From: F1-20-MAGs119 sp040401695
GTDB taxonomy: Bacteria; Actinomycetota; Acidimicrobiia; Acidimicrobiales; Ilumatobacteraceae
Direction of reading: 5' to 3'
Length of the DNA stretch: 16,758 nucleotides
NCBI GenBank assembly: GCA_040401695.1
Contig: JBBANY010000050.1
Span: 1-16,758 of the forward strand
In this document: positions 6,245 to 12,600 of the stretch, one piece after another
How the letters are laid out: the number at the start of each line of letters is the position of its first letter
How positions within the stretch are numbered: position 1 is the stretch's first letter
Translations under genes and position numbers: made by a program
The notes under the pieces: generated by a model
Told to the model about the DNA's origin: nothing
What the model saw: the letters and a program-made list of their open reading frames with translations, nothing else
Databases searched by the model: none

Positions 6245-7588
6245 GTCGTCGCCAGCGCCGCCGAGGGCCAGCAGTCCGCCCGCACCGAGTGTTCCGGTCT
6301 TGCGGTAGACGTCGAGCTTCTCGCGGCTGTCGTCGATGTCGAGATTGCGCATCGTCAACTGGCCGATGCGGTCAAGCGGACCGAACGCCGCATCTTCGAC
6401 GCGCTCCATGCTGAGTCGTTCAGGTGCATAGGTGAGGTGGGGACCGCTGGTGTCGACGATGGTGTAGTCGTCACCGCGACGCAGGCGCACCGTGACGGTT
6501 CCGGTGACCGCGCTGCCGACCCAACGCATGAGGGGTTCGCGCAGCATGAGTGCCTGGGGGTCGAACCAACGTCCTTCGTAGAGAAGACGACCGAGGCGAC
6601 GGCCCATGGTGCGGTAGTTCTCGATCGTGTTCTCGTTGTGAATGCCGCTGACGAGACGCTCGTAGGCGATGTGCAAGAGGGCGAGTGCCGGTGCCTCGTA
6701 GATGCCGCGGCTCTTGGCTTCGATGATGCGGTTTTCGATTTGGTCGGACATGCCGAGGCCGTGCCGACCGCCGATCGTGTTCGCCTCGTTGACGAGGTCG
6801 ACCTGCGACGCAAAACGGCGACCGTTGATCGCGACCGGCCAGCCCTCGACGAATTCGACGCTGACGGTCTCTTCGGCGATGGCAACGTCGGATTTCCAGT
6901 GTGCGACGCCCATGATCGGCTCGACGAGGTCCATGCCGTTGTTCAGTTCTTCGAGCAACTTCGCCTCGTGCGTGGCGCCCCAGATGTTGGCGTCGGTCGA
7001 GTACGCCTTTTCCTTGCTCGCGCGGTACGGAAGTTTGCGCGTGGTGAGGAACTCGCTCATCTCGCTGCGGCCGCCGAGTTCGCCGACGAACGTCGGGTCG
7101 AGCCACGGCTTGTAGATGCGCAGCGACGGATTCACCATCAGCCCGTAGCGGTAGAAGCGCTCGATGTCGTTGCCCTTGTAGGTGCTGCCGTCACCCCAGA
7201 TGTCGACGTCGTCCGACCGCATGGCGCGCACGAGCAACGTTCCGGTGACCGCGCGGCCGAGTGGTGTGGTGTTGAAATAGGTCTTGCCCGCGGTGGTGAT
7301 GTGGAAAGCGCCGCATTGAAGCGCGATGAGCCCCTCGCGCACGAGTTCCTCGCGGCAGTCGACGAGACGAGCGGCTTCGGCTCCGTACTGCAGCGCCCGG
7401 TCGGGAATCTGGTCGAGCTCGGGCTCGTCGGGCTGGCCGAGGTCGGCCGTGTAGCAATAGGGAAGTGCTCCACGCTCGCGCATCCACGCGACGGCGGCCG
7501 AAGTGTCGAGACCGCCCGAGAACGCAATACCCACGCGCTCACCCGAGGGGAGAGACGTGAGGACCTTGCTGCGGGATGCGTCGGACAT
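6242..7588 (-). CDS. argG: Argininosuccinate synthase, long E. coli-type form
   Basis: This enzyme ligates citrulline and aspartate with ATP to give argininosuccinate, the penultimate step of arginine synthesis, in the cytoplasm. It has 448 residues, the length of E. coli ArgG (447) rather than the roughly 400 of the common short form. It follows the E. coli type throughout: the PP-loop IAFSGGLDTSAA (21-32), YTADLGQPDEPELD, the ATP/citrulline region YFNTTPLGRAVTGT, WGDGSTYKGNDIERFYRYG, GGRHGLGMSDQIENRI and IGQLTMRNLDI. I chose ATG 7588 (MSDASRSK) because it matches the family start and lies 7 nt after a -10 TACCGT. An in-frame upstream start at 7615 would give an atypical extension. No other arg genes are near, so it stands alone, 51 bp after the Rieske gene and convergent with the M20 gene. 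Confidence 0.95.
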   Translation of the reverse strand: MSDASRSKVLTSLPSGERVGIAFSGGLDTSAAVAWMRERGALPYCYTADLGQPDEPELDQIPDRALQYGAEAARLVDCREELVREGLIALQCGAFHITTAGKTYFNTTPLGRAVTGTLLVRAMRSDDVDIWGDGSTYKGNDIERFYRYGLMVNPSLRIYKPWLDPTFVGELGGRSEMSEFLTTRKLPYRASKEKAYSTDANIWGATHEAKLLEELNNGMDLVEPIMGVAHWKSDVAIAEETVSVEFVEGWPVAINGRRFASQVDLVNEANTIGGRHGLGMSDQIENRIIEAKSRGIYEAPALALLHIAYERLVSGIHNENTIENYRTMGRRLGRLLYEGRWFDPQALMLREPLMRWVGSAVTGTVTVRLRRGDDYTIVDTSGPHLTYAPERLSMERVEDAAFGPLDRIGQLTMRNLDIDDSREKLDVYRKTGTLGAGGLLALGGAGDD

Positions 7589-7595
7589 GGCGCAT

Positions 7596-7601
7596 ACGGT
7601 A
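7596..7601 (-). promoter_or_regulatory. Probable leaderless -10 of argG
   Basis: The minus strand reads TACCGT, followed by 7 nt and then ATG 7588. There is no Shine-Dalgarno before the ATG. No strong -35 is visible; the best candidate, TGAACG (7617-7622), has only a 15-nt spacer. This suggests argG has its own promoter inside the 51-bp gap after the Rieske gene. Confidence 0.45.
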
Positions 7602-7639
7602 CCGACCGCACGCACCCGTTCAGGGAATCAATTCGCCCC

Positions 7640-9004
7640 TCAGGGCTTTTGGAACCACCGGTTCATGAGCATGTGCACGTGGCGAATCTTCGTCTCCTGG
7701 TAGTTCGCCAGAGTGACGCCGGGCTTCGTCATCGCCTTCAAGCCCCGCTGCACCTTCGGGAGATTGAAGGTGTCCTGGTTGAAGACGCGGGCGAGGTTCC
7801 CCAGTTCCGGTGCTTCGGCCCAATCGTCGTCGACACCCAGCCAGTGGATCGACGCTGCGGGTGGTTTGGGCTTCGACTCGTCGTACGGCTCGAGATACAT
7901 GCACTCCATGATCGACATGTCGTGGCGATCCTCGTACGGACGGAAGCGGTAGCAGATGCGGTTGAACGCACCCCACGGGTGGAAGTTCGGGAACAGCGTG
8001 TAATAGATGCTGTCGCTGAACTCGGCGTCGCTGAATTCGTCGGCCTTGTCGCCGAAGACTTCACGCATGGTTGCGCGACCGCCGTTGCCGAACATCTGTC
8101 GTGCGGTGACCCCGGGCGGAAGAACGACCGGCGGTTCCTCGTCGAGGCGCTTGTCGGCCACCGCATCGAACATCTCTTGTTCGGTCGGTGCGTACTTGAT
8201 GTGCGGGCTCGGAGTGCCGTTGGGTGTGATCGCGCGTGAGTAGTTGCCCTTCCAGTCGTACTGCGAGTTTGCATCGCCGATGCTCGACAACAGCTGGGGA
8301 TGCGTGGCGACGACGTGGAACGCTTCGCTGAACGCGTCCTGTACGACTTTCCAGTTCGTCGGAAAGATCTTGGCGACGTGCACGCTCTTGTAGCGCTTCT
8401 CGAGGGGCCAACGCTCGAAGTGCCACGGGAAGTCGCCGAGGAACGATTCGAGTGACTCGCAATTCGGGTCCATGTTGATGAACACGAATCCGCCCCACGT
8501 GCCGACCTTGACCTCGGGCAGGTTCCACTCGTCCTTTTCGACGTGCGGGAAGTCCCATTCGCACGGCACCTGCTTCAGCGAGCCGTCGAGGTTCCAGCAA
8601 AAACCGTGGAAGGGGCAGCGCAGTTCGTTGGCGGGGCCGTCGAACTCGCGCAGCAAGCGTCCGCGGTGCAGACAGACGTTGTGGAATGCCTTCACGGTGT
8701 CCGGCGCGGTGCGTACGACGAGAATCGAGTTCTCGCAAATGTCGTAGCGCAGTGTGTCGCCGACGTTCGGGACGTCTTCCTCGCGACACGCCATCTGCCA
8801 GACGCGCTTCCAGATCTTTTCCTTTTCGAGTTCGTGCCATTCACGGCTGGTGTAGGCGGCGACGGGAATGTCGGCATCACCCATGAATTCCCAATTGACC
8901 CAGCGCAGAACCTCGGGCACGGGCCGCGAATCGTTCTTGTGCAGATCCTGGTACGAGAGGCCGGGTGAGCGGGCCTCTCCGGGTGCAGGTGAAGTCATTG
9001 TCAT
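7640..9004 (-). CDS. Rieske non-heme iron oxygenase, alpha subunit (ring-hydroxylating type)
   Basis: This is a terminal oxygenase that would use electrons passed through a [2Fe-2S] centre to activate O2 at a mononuclear iron, hydroxylating or cleaving an aromatic or alicyclic substrate. It has 454 residues. The Rieske cluster ligands are C111-H113 (CLHRG) and C130-H133 (CPFHG). The catalytic iron ligands are H230 and H235 in EAFHVVATHP, with D411 (FNQDTFNLP) as the likely carboxylate. E227 occupies the place of the bridging Asp (Asp205 in naphthalene dioxygenase), so the inter-subunit electron path uses Glu. ATG 9004 was chosen because a strong Shine-Dalgarno, AGGAAGGGG, lies 7 nt upstream; ATG 8998 is the alternative. 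The start overlaps the stop of the 84-residue gene by ATGA, implying translational coupling. No beta subunit, ferredoxin or reductase is in the window. The substrate is unknown. Confidence 0.9.
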   Translation of the reverse strand: MTMTSPAPGEARSPGLSYQDLHKNDSRPVPEVLRWVNWEFMGDADIPVAAYTSREWHELEKEKIWKRVWQMACREEDVPNVGDTLRYDICENSILVVRTAPDTVKAFHNVCLHRGRLLREFDGPANELRCPFHGFCWNLDGSLKQVPCEWDFPHVEKDEWNLPEVKVGTWGGFVFINMDPNCESLESFLGDFPWHFERWPLEKRYKSVHVAKIFPTNWKVVQDAFSEAFHVVATHPQLLSSIGDANSQYDWKGNYSRAITPNGTPSPHIKYAPTEQEMFDAVADKRLDEEPPVVLPPGVTARQMFGNGGRATMREVFGDKADEFSDAEFSDSIYYTLFPNFHPWGAFNRICYRFRPYEDRHDMSIMECMYLEPYDESKPKPPAASIHWLGVDDDWAEAPELGNLARVFNQDTFNLPKVQRGLKAMTKPGVTLANYQETKIRHVHMLMNRWFQKP

Positions 9005-9255
9005 TTCGTCGCCCCTTCCTTTGCCAGCCGTTGCGCTGCGACGGCTCGTTGGTTTCGTGCCATGTTCGGGTCGACAGACACCTGTCGACCTCCGATCCAC
9101 ACGCACAGGTGCGGATCGCACTGCTTGATGTCCCCGTTCAGGTAGACGCCGTCCTTCGTGAACTCACCGGCCAGGCCATCCTTCTGGACGAGGATGGTCC
9201 CCGCTTCGGTCAGGTCGTAGGTCGCTCCCGACAGCGGATGCTTGATACCGCGCAT
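9001..9255 (-). CDS. Small protein (84 aa) coupled to the Rieske oxygenase
   Basis: I do not recognise a characterised family. The protein begins MRGIKHPLSGATYDL, followed by a beta-rich pattern of short alternating segments (GTILVQKDG, GEFTKDGVYLNGD). It then has a Cys/His cluster CDPHLC (C46, H49, C51) running into VWIGG, and a basic C-terminal tail. It has no signal peptide or membrane segment, so it should be cytoplasmic. I recall similar small hypothetical proteins beside Rieske genes in actinobacteria, but I cannot verify that here. The ATG at 9255 is preceded by GGGGGA 6 nt upstream. The stop codon overlaps the Rieske start (ATGA), which argues strongly that both are made in concert. 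It could be an accessory, assembly or substrate-handling factor. A ferredoxin is unlikely, as there are only two cysteines. Confidence 0.72.
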   Translation of the reverse strand: MRGIKHPLSGATYDLTEAGTILVQKDGLAGEFTKDGVYLNGDIKQCDPHLCVWIGGRQVSVDPNMARNQRAVAAQRLAKEGATK

Positions 9256-9296
9256 TTTCGTTCCCCCGAATCTCGAATGCGTTGCTGCGCGAGAGA

Positions 9297-9671
9297 TTAG
9301 CGGTGTGCGGTGCGCCCCGCCAGAGCCGCGAACGAGGCGACGAGCGCTGATGCCGCGGCAGCGAGGGCGACGAGTGCCGAGCCCGGTGCGGGTCCGAGAT
9401 CGACCGCCGCACTTGCACCGAGTGCCACGGCGACCGCGGCGGAGACGAACGGTGACCGTGGCGCACGCCGCAGGGCGACGACGAAAGCGGCGAGCATGGC
9501 GAGATAGACGACCGCCGCGCCGATGACGGGTGTCGCGTCCCCGGCGATGCCGTGGTCGTCGACCCACCACAGCGGCTTGCCCGTGCGCCTGCTCGCCACC
9601 GACACGAAACCGTGCGCAAGCGCGACCAAAACCCACGTGGCCGCGAGGATGCGTGACCAAAGTGCGGACAT
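9297..9671 (-). CDS. Four-helix integral membrane protein, unknown function
   Basis: This 124-residue protein is very rich in Ala and Val, with hydrophobic segments at about 8-27, 48-67, 75-92 and 98-117. Between the first two is a conserved-looking loop with RTGKPLWWVDDHG (about 29-41) containing Trp, Asp and His. I do not recognise the family. The polar loop and four-helix layout resemble small uncharacterised actinobacterial membrane proteins, and nothing supports a specific function. ATG 9671 follows a good -10, TAGTAT, by 8 nt. The gene lies 41 bp upstream of the 84-residue gene on the same strand, so it is probably the first gene of the Rieske transcript. Whether it shares their function is open. 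Confidence 0.68.
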   Translation of the reverse strand: MSALWSRILAATWVLVALAHGFVSVASRRTGKPLWWVDDHGIAGDATPVIGAAVVYLAMLAAFVVALRRAPRSPFVSAAVAVALGASAAVDLGPAPGSALVALAAAASALVASFAALAGRTAHR

Positions 9672-9679
9672 TCGGGCGA

Positions 9680-9685
9680 ATACTA
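9680..9685 (-). promoter_or_regulatory. -10 element of the membrane protein/Rieske operon
   Basis: The minus strand reads TAGTAT, a near-consensus -10, followed by 8 nt and then ATG 9671. This fits a leaderless or nearly leaderless transcript. No clear -35 is visible at 17-18 nt. Confidence 0.5.
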
Positions 9686-9703
9686 CGCCGAATGCGTCGG
9701 CTG

Positions 9704-9709
9704 TAGCCT
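9704..9709 (+). promoter_or_regulatory. Candidate -10 of the glycosyltransferase gene
   Basis: TAGCCT lies 9 nt before ATG 9719. No Shine-Dalgarno or convincing -35 is visible. It matches the spacing seen at other starts in the window but is the weakest of the set. Confidence 0.35.
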
Positions 9710-9718
9710 GACCGGCGC

Positions 9719-10450
9719 ATGGCGAACTTCGAGAAGATGACCGTCTTTTTCCCGATGTGGAACGAAGAGGCGTACATCGAACGCGCGTTGTCCGCGGGTC
9801 GTGAACTCTGCGAAGAACTCGTGCGTATGGGCGAGATCGAGACCTACGAACTTCTGATCATCGACGACGCATCGACCGACTCGACGCCCGAACTTGCCGA
9901 CAAGTACGCGGCGGAGGACCCGCGAGTGCGCGTCGTGCATCATCCGGTGAACCGCAAACTCGGCGGATCCATGAAGACCGGCTTTGCGAACGCGACCGGC
10001 GACCTCATTCTCTACACCGATGCCGACCTGCCGTTCGACATGCTCGAAGCCCGCAAGGCGGTGCGTCTCATGCGTTACTACGAGGCCGACATCGTCAGCG
10101 CATACCGCTTCGACCGAACGGGTGAGGGCTACGTCCGCACCGTCTATTCGGCCTTCTACAACGGTCTCGTGCGGGTGCTCTTCGGTGTGAAGATGCGCGA
10201 CATCAACTTCGCATTCAAGTTGTGCAGGGGTTCGCTGTTGCGCGAGATGGAGTTGAAGAGCGAAGGCTCGTTCATCGATGCCGAACTCGTGATCCGGGCG
10301 CGGAAGACGGGAAAGAGCGTCATCCAGTTCGGGGTCGACTACTTCCCGCGCACCCGGGGCATCTCGACGCTCAGTTCGCCCTCCGTCATCCGCAAGATCC
10401 TGCGCGAGATGTTCTCACTGCGCAGGGAACTTCGTAGCCTTCAGGGTTGA
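9719..10450 (+). CDS. Family 2 glycosyltransferase, DPM1-like (polyprenyl-phosphate sugar synthase type)
   Basis: This GT-A fold enzyme would transfer a sugar from a nucleotide sugar, most likely to polyprenyl phosphate at the inner face of the membrane. It has 243 residues, the size of soluble DPM1-type proteins, without the C-terminal membrane helices of GtrB-type relatives. Visible are the N-terminal strand TVFFPMWNEEAYIERAL (about 8-24), LLIIDDASTDSTPE (about 45-58), the metal-binding DXD-type TDADLPFD (about 99-106) and the acceptor-site region FKLCRGSLL with GSFIDAELVIRA (about 192-203). FPRTRGISTLSS near the C-terminus is typical of the family. It precedes the L,D-transpeptidase by 34 bp on the same strand, consistent with a cell-envelope role. 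The donor sugar is not determinable. Confidence 0.87.
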   Translation: MANFEKMTVFFPMWNEEAYIERALSAGRELCEELVRMGEIETYELLIIDDASTDSTPELADKYAAEDPRVRVVHHPVNRKLGGSMKTGFANATGDLILYTDADLPFDMLEARKAVRLMRYYEADIVSAYRFDRTGEGYVRTVYSAFYNGLVRVLFGVKMRDINFAFKLCRGSLLREMELKSEGSFIDAELVIRARKTGKSVIQFGVDYFPRTRGISTLSSPSVIRKILREMFSLRRELRSLQG

Positions 10451-10453
10451 TCC

Positions 10454-10474
10454 CGGGGTCCGTCACCCCGACGG
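10454..10474 (+). promoter_or_regulatory. Short intergenic segment with two competing hairpins
   Basis: In the 34-nt gap between the glycosyltransferase and the L,D-transpeptidase, CGGGGT-ccgtc-ACCCCG (10454-10470) can form a 6-bp stem. CCGTC-acccc-GACGG (10460-10474) can form a 5-bp stem that uses the same bases. They exclude one another. No U-tract follows, so this is not a standard terminator. Confidence 0.3.
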
Positions 10475-10484
10475 TCCCGCCCGC

Positions 10485-11618
10485 ATGGACACCCACCCCG
10501 ACCACCCATACGACGCCCACTCCCCGCGGGGCTCTCACCTGCGCAAGTGGCGGCCGGCGTATCTCGCACTCGCGGTGTTGCTCACGGTCGTGTCGGTCGC
10601 ATTCGCGGGCCGCGACGAGTCGTCGACCGCGACCACCACGACGTCGACATCGAATCCCGTCGCGACGACGCAGCCGTTCATCGCGTTGTCGAGAACTCTC
10701 GTCCTCGGCGACAAGGGTGACGACGTGAAGCGCATGCAGCAGCGGCTGAAGGACATCGGCTTCGACCCGAACCTCATCGACGGTGATTTCGGATACCAAA
10801 CCCTCCAGGCCGTGTGGGCGTTCCAGAAACTGATCATGCGCATACCGATCAGCGGCGTGAAGGACGAGTTCACTCCCGAGATGTGGCAGGTCGCGCAGCG
10901 CGACGGTCTCGTCGTTCCACGTCGTCCGAATGCGCAAACCGAGACGCACGTCGAGGTCTACCTGCCCGAGCAGGTTTTGATCGTCTTCAAGCAGGACAAG
11001 CCGGTGTTGATCACGCACATCTCTTCGGGCGACAACAAACCCTGGTGCGAGGAAGTCACGATCGACCCGGGCGAAGACGGAAACCTGAACGGCACCGAAC
11101 CGATCAAGAAGGGAATCTGCGGCGAGTCGCTCACGCCCGCGGGTCTCTATTACTTCTACAACCGCCGCTCGGGAACTCGTGAAAGCAAACTCGGCACGAT
11201 GTGGAACCCCGTTTACTTCAACGGTGGCGTCGCAGTGCACGGTGCGGCACAGGTGCCGATTCGGCCCGCATCGCACGGGTGCATCCGCATCCCGATGTTC
11301 ATCTCCGAGTACTTCCCGTCGCTCGTCGCCTACGGCGATCGCATCTACATCTTCGATGGTGTGAAGGAACCCGAAGAGTACGGATCACCGTTGCCGCCGG
11401 CCGACAAGCCAGACCCGAATTACACGACCACGACCTCCGAGGCGAAGTCGACCACGACGACGATCGCGGGCGAAACGACGACATCGATTGCGCCGACAAC
11501 GACGGCAAAGAAGCAGCCGCAGCAGTCGACGACGGCGCCGACTACGGTTCCGGTTCCCGCTGCAACCACGACGGTCGCGCCCGCTCAGACGGCTGCACCG
11601 ACGACAACCGGAGGCTGA
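10485..11618 (+). CDS. L,D-transpeptidase (YkuD domain) with peptidoglycan-binding domain and Thr-rich tail
   Basis: This is a membrane-anchored peptidoglycan enzyme forming 3-3 or related cross-links outside the membrane. It has 377 residues in four parts: a short cytoplasmic head and signal anchor (helix about 25-41), a Thr/Ser linker, a PG_binding_1-like domain (about 72-118, with GDKGDDVKRMQQRL and IDGDFGYQTLQAVWAFQ), and a YkuD catalytic domain (about 155-291). The catalytic motif is complete: H252 in AVHGAA, then SHGCIR with H264 and nucleophile C266. Residues from about 313 to the end are a disordered run rich in Thr, Ala and Pro. That tail is unusual in coming after the catalytic domain and may span the wall or be glycosylated. 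ATG 10485 is preceded only by a short hairpin region, so expression may be linked to the glycosyltransferase. The downstream hydrolase starts 4 nt after its stop. Confidence 0.9.
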   Translation: MDTHPDHPYDAHSPRGSHLRKWRPAYLALAVLLTVVSVAFAGRDESSTATTTTSTSNPVATTQPFIALSRTLVLGDKGDDVKRMQQRLKDIGFDPNLIDGDFGYQTLQAVWAFQKLIMRIPISGVKDEFTPEMWQVAQRDGLVVPRRPNAQTETHVEVYLPEQVLIVFKQDKPVLITHISSGDNKPWCEEVTIDPGEDGNLNGTEPIKKGICGESLTPAGLYYFYNRRSGTRESKLGTMWNPVYFNGGVAVHGAAQVPIRPASHGCIRIPMFISEYFPSLVAYGDRIYIFDGVKEPEEYGSPLPPADKPDPNYTTTTSEAKSTTTTIAGETTTSIAPTTTAKKQPQQSTTAPTTVPVPAATTTVAPAQTAAPTTTGG

Positions 11619-11622
11619 TCCC

Positions 11623-12537
11623 ATGGGCGAGCGCATTGACTACGACGAGTTCGGTCTCTTTCACGAGAACATCGCCGAGTACGCACTCGGTGTGTCGCCC
11701 GATCCGCGGGTCGCGCGGATGAAACACGTGTTGGCCGACGGTCGCACGATGAGTTTTCTCAAGTGGGGAACCGGTGAGCCACGGCTGGTGCTCGTTCACG
11801 GCGGCTCGCAGAACGCCCACACGTGGGACACGGTCGCTCTGGGTCTCGGCGAGTCGTTGATCGCCGTCGACCTGCCCGGCCACGGTCACTCGGATTGGCG
11901 CGACGATGCGGCATATTCACCCGCTTCGATGGCGGCCGATCTCGCCGATCTCATCGGAACACACGCAAAATCGGCGGAGATCGTGGTGGGCATGTCGCTC
12001 GGCGGACTCACGTCTCTCGCGCTTGCGGGTCACTCGCCCCACTTGGTGCGCAAACTTGCCCTTGTCGACATCACGCCAGGTGTCACTGGTGCGAAGGCAA
12101 AGGCGGTGCTCGACTTCGTCAACGGGCCGCAGGCGTTTGCCTCGTTCGACGACCTTCTCGCGCGCACCATCGAACACAACCCGACGCGCACCGTGTCGTC
12201 GTTGCGCCGCGGGATTCTGCACAATGCGAAGCAACTGGACGACGGGTCGTGGCAGTGGCGCTATGACCGTCGTAGCCACGTGCGCGATGCCCAGGAAAGC
12301 GGTGATCCCGTTCCCGCAACCGCGCTGTCGGCGTTGTGGGACGTCGTGTCCGGACTCGGCTGTCCGCTCACGCTCTTCAGGGGTTCGCTGTCGCCCGTGG
12401 TCGACGACGCCGATGTCGCCGAGTTGCTCCGACGACGCCCCGACGCCGCAGTCGTGGTGGTCGAGGGGGCCGGCCACAGCATCCAGGGTGACAAGCCGGT
12501 CGAATTGACGAGCCTGCTGCGCGATGCGCTCACCTGA
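11623..12537 (+). CDS. Alpha/beta-fold hydrolase
   Basis: This 304-residue serine hydrolase-fold protein is probably cytoplasmic. The core signatures are the oxyanion stretch VLVHGGSQNAHTW (about 56-68), AVDLPGHGHSD (81-91), the nucleophile elbow GMSLGG with S125, and the late His in GAGHSIQGDKP (H285). D149, D261 or D264 could be the acid. A roughly 45-residue N-terminal extension precedes the fold. ATG 11623 has a Shine-Dalgarno GGAGG at 11610-11614, 8 nt upstream, overlapping the end of the L,D-transpeptidase gene (stop 11616-11618), so the two are probably translationally coupled. It is followed by a probable terminator and then by E1 alpha. AcoC-type acetoin dehydrogenase E2 proteins carry an alpha/beta hydrolase domain, so a link to the downstream E1 genes is possible but unproven. 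An esterase, epoxide hydrolase or haloalkane dehalogenase role cannot be separated here. Confidence 0.85.
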   Translation: MGERIDYDEFGLFHENIAEYALGVSPDPRVARMKHVLADGRTMSFLKWGTGEPRLVLVHGGSQNAHTWDTVALGLGESLIAVDLPGHGHSDWRDDAAYSPASMAADLADLIGTHAKSAEIVVGMSLGGLTSLALAGHSPHLVRKLALVDITPGVTGAKAKAVLDFVNGPQAFASFDDLLARTIEHNPTRTVSSLRRGILHNAKQLDDGSWQWRYDRRSHVRDAQESGDPVPATALSALWDVVSGLGCPLTLFRGSLSPVVDDADVAELLRRRPDAAVVVVEGAGHSIQGDKPVELTSLLRDALT

Positions 12538-12559
12538 CGGATGCCATTGACGGTCTCGA

Positions 12560-12581
12560 CCCCCTGTTCCGCGGGGCTTTT
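12560..12581 (+). terminator. Probable intrinsic terminator after the hydrolase
   Basis: CCCC (within 12560-12564) pairs with GGGG (12573-12576) around a short loop and is followed by CTTTT (12577-12581). The stem is only 4-5 bp but GC-only, and the T-run is short, so termination may be partial. It separates the L,D-transpeptidase/hydrolase transcript from E1 alpha. Confidence 0.45.
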
Positions 12582-12586
12582 CTGAT

Positions 12587-12600
12587 AGGAAAGGTTTCCT
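12587..12600 (+). promoter_or_regulatory. Inverted repeat holding the Shine-Dalgarno of E1 alpha
   Basis: AGGAAAGGTTTCCT ends directly at ATG 12601. It can fold as AGGAA-aggt-TTCCT, a 5-bp stem with a 4-nt loop, which would hide the AGGAAAGG ribosome-binding sequence. It could equally be a DNA operator. A GATAGG at 12584-12589 is a possible weak -10. Confidence 0.4.

Noticed and set aside
7616..7639. Terminator between the Rieske gene and argG
   Set aside because: No stem followed by a T-run is visible in the gap; read-through into argG is possible.
6437..8239. A 600-codon open frame on the plus strand
   Set aside because: It lies opposite argG and the Rieske gene, both clearly recognisable, and its translation resembles no protein. 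Long antisense frames are expected at this GC content.
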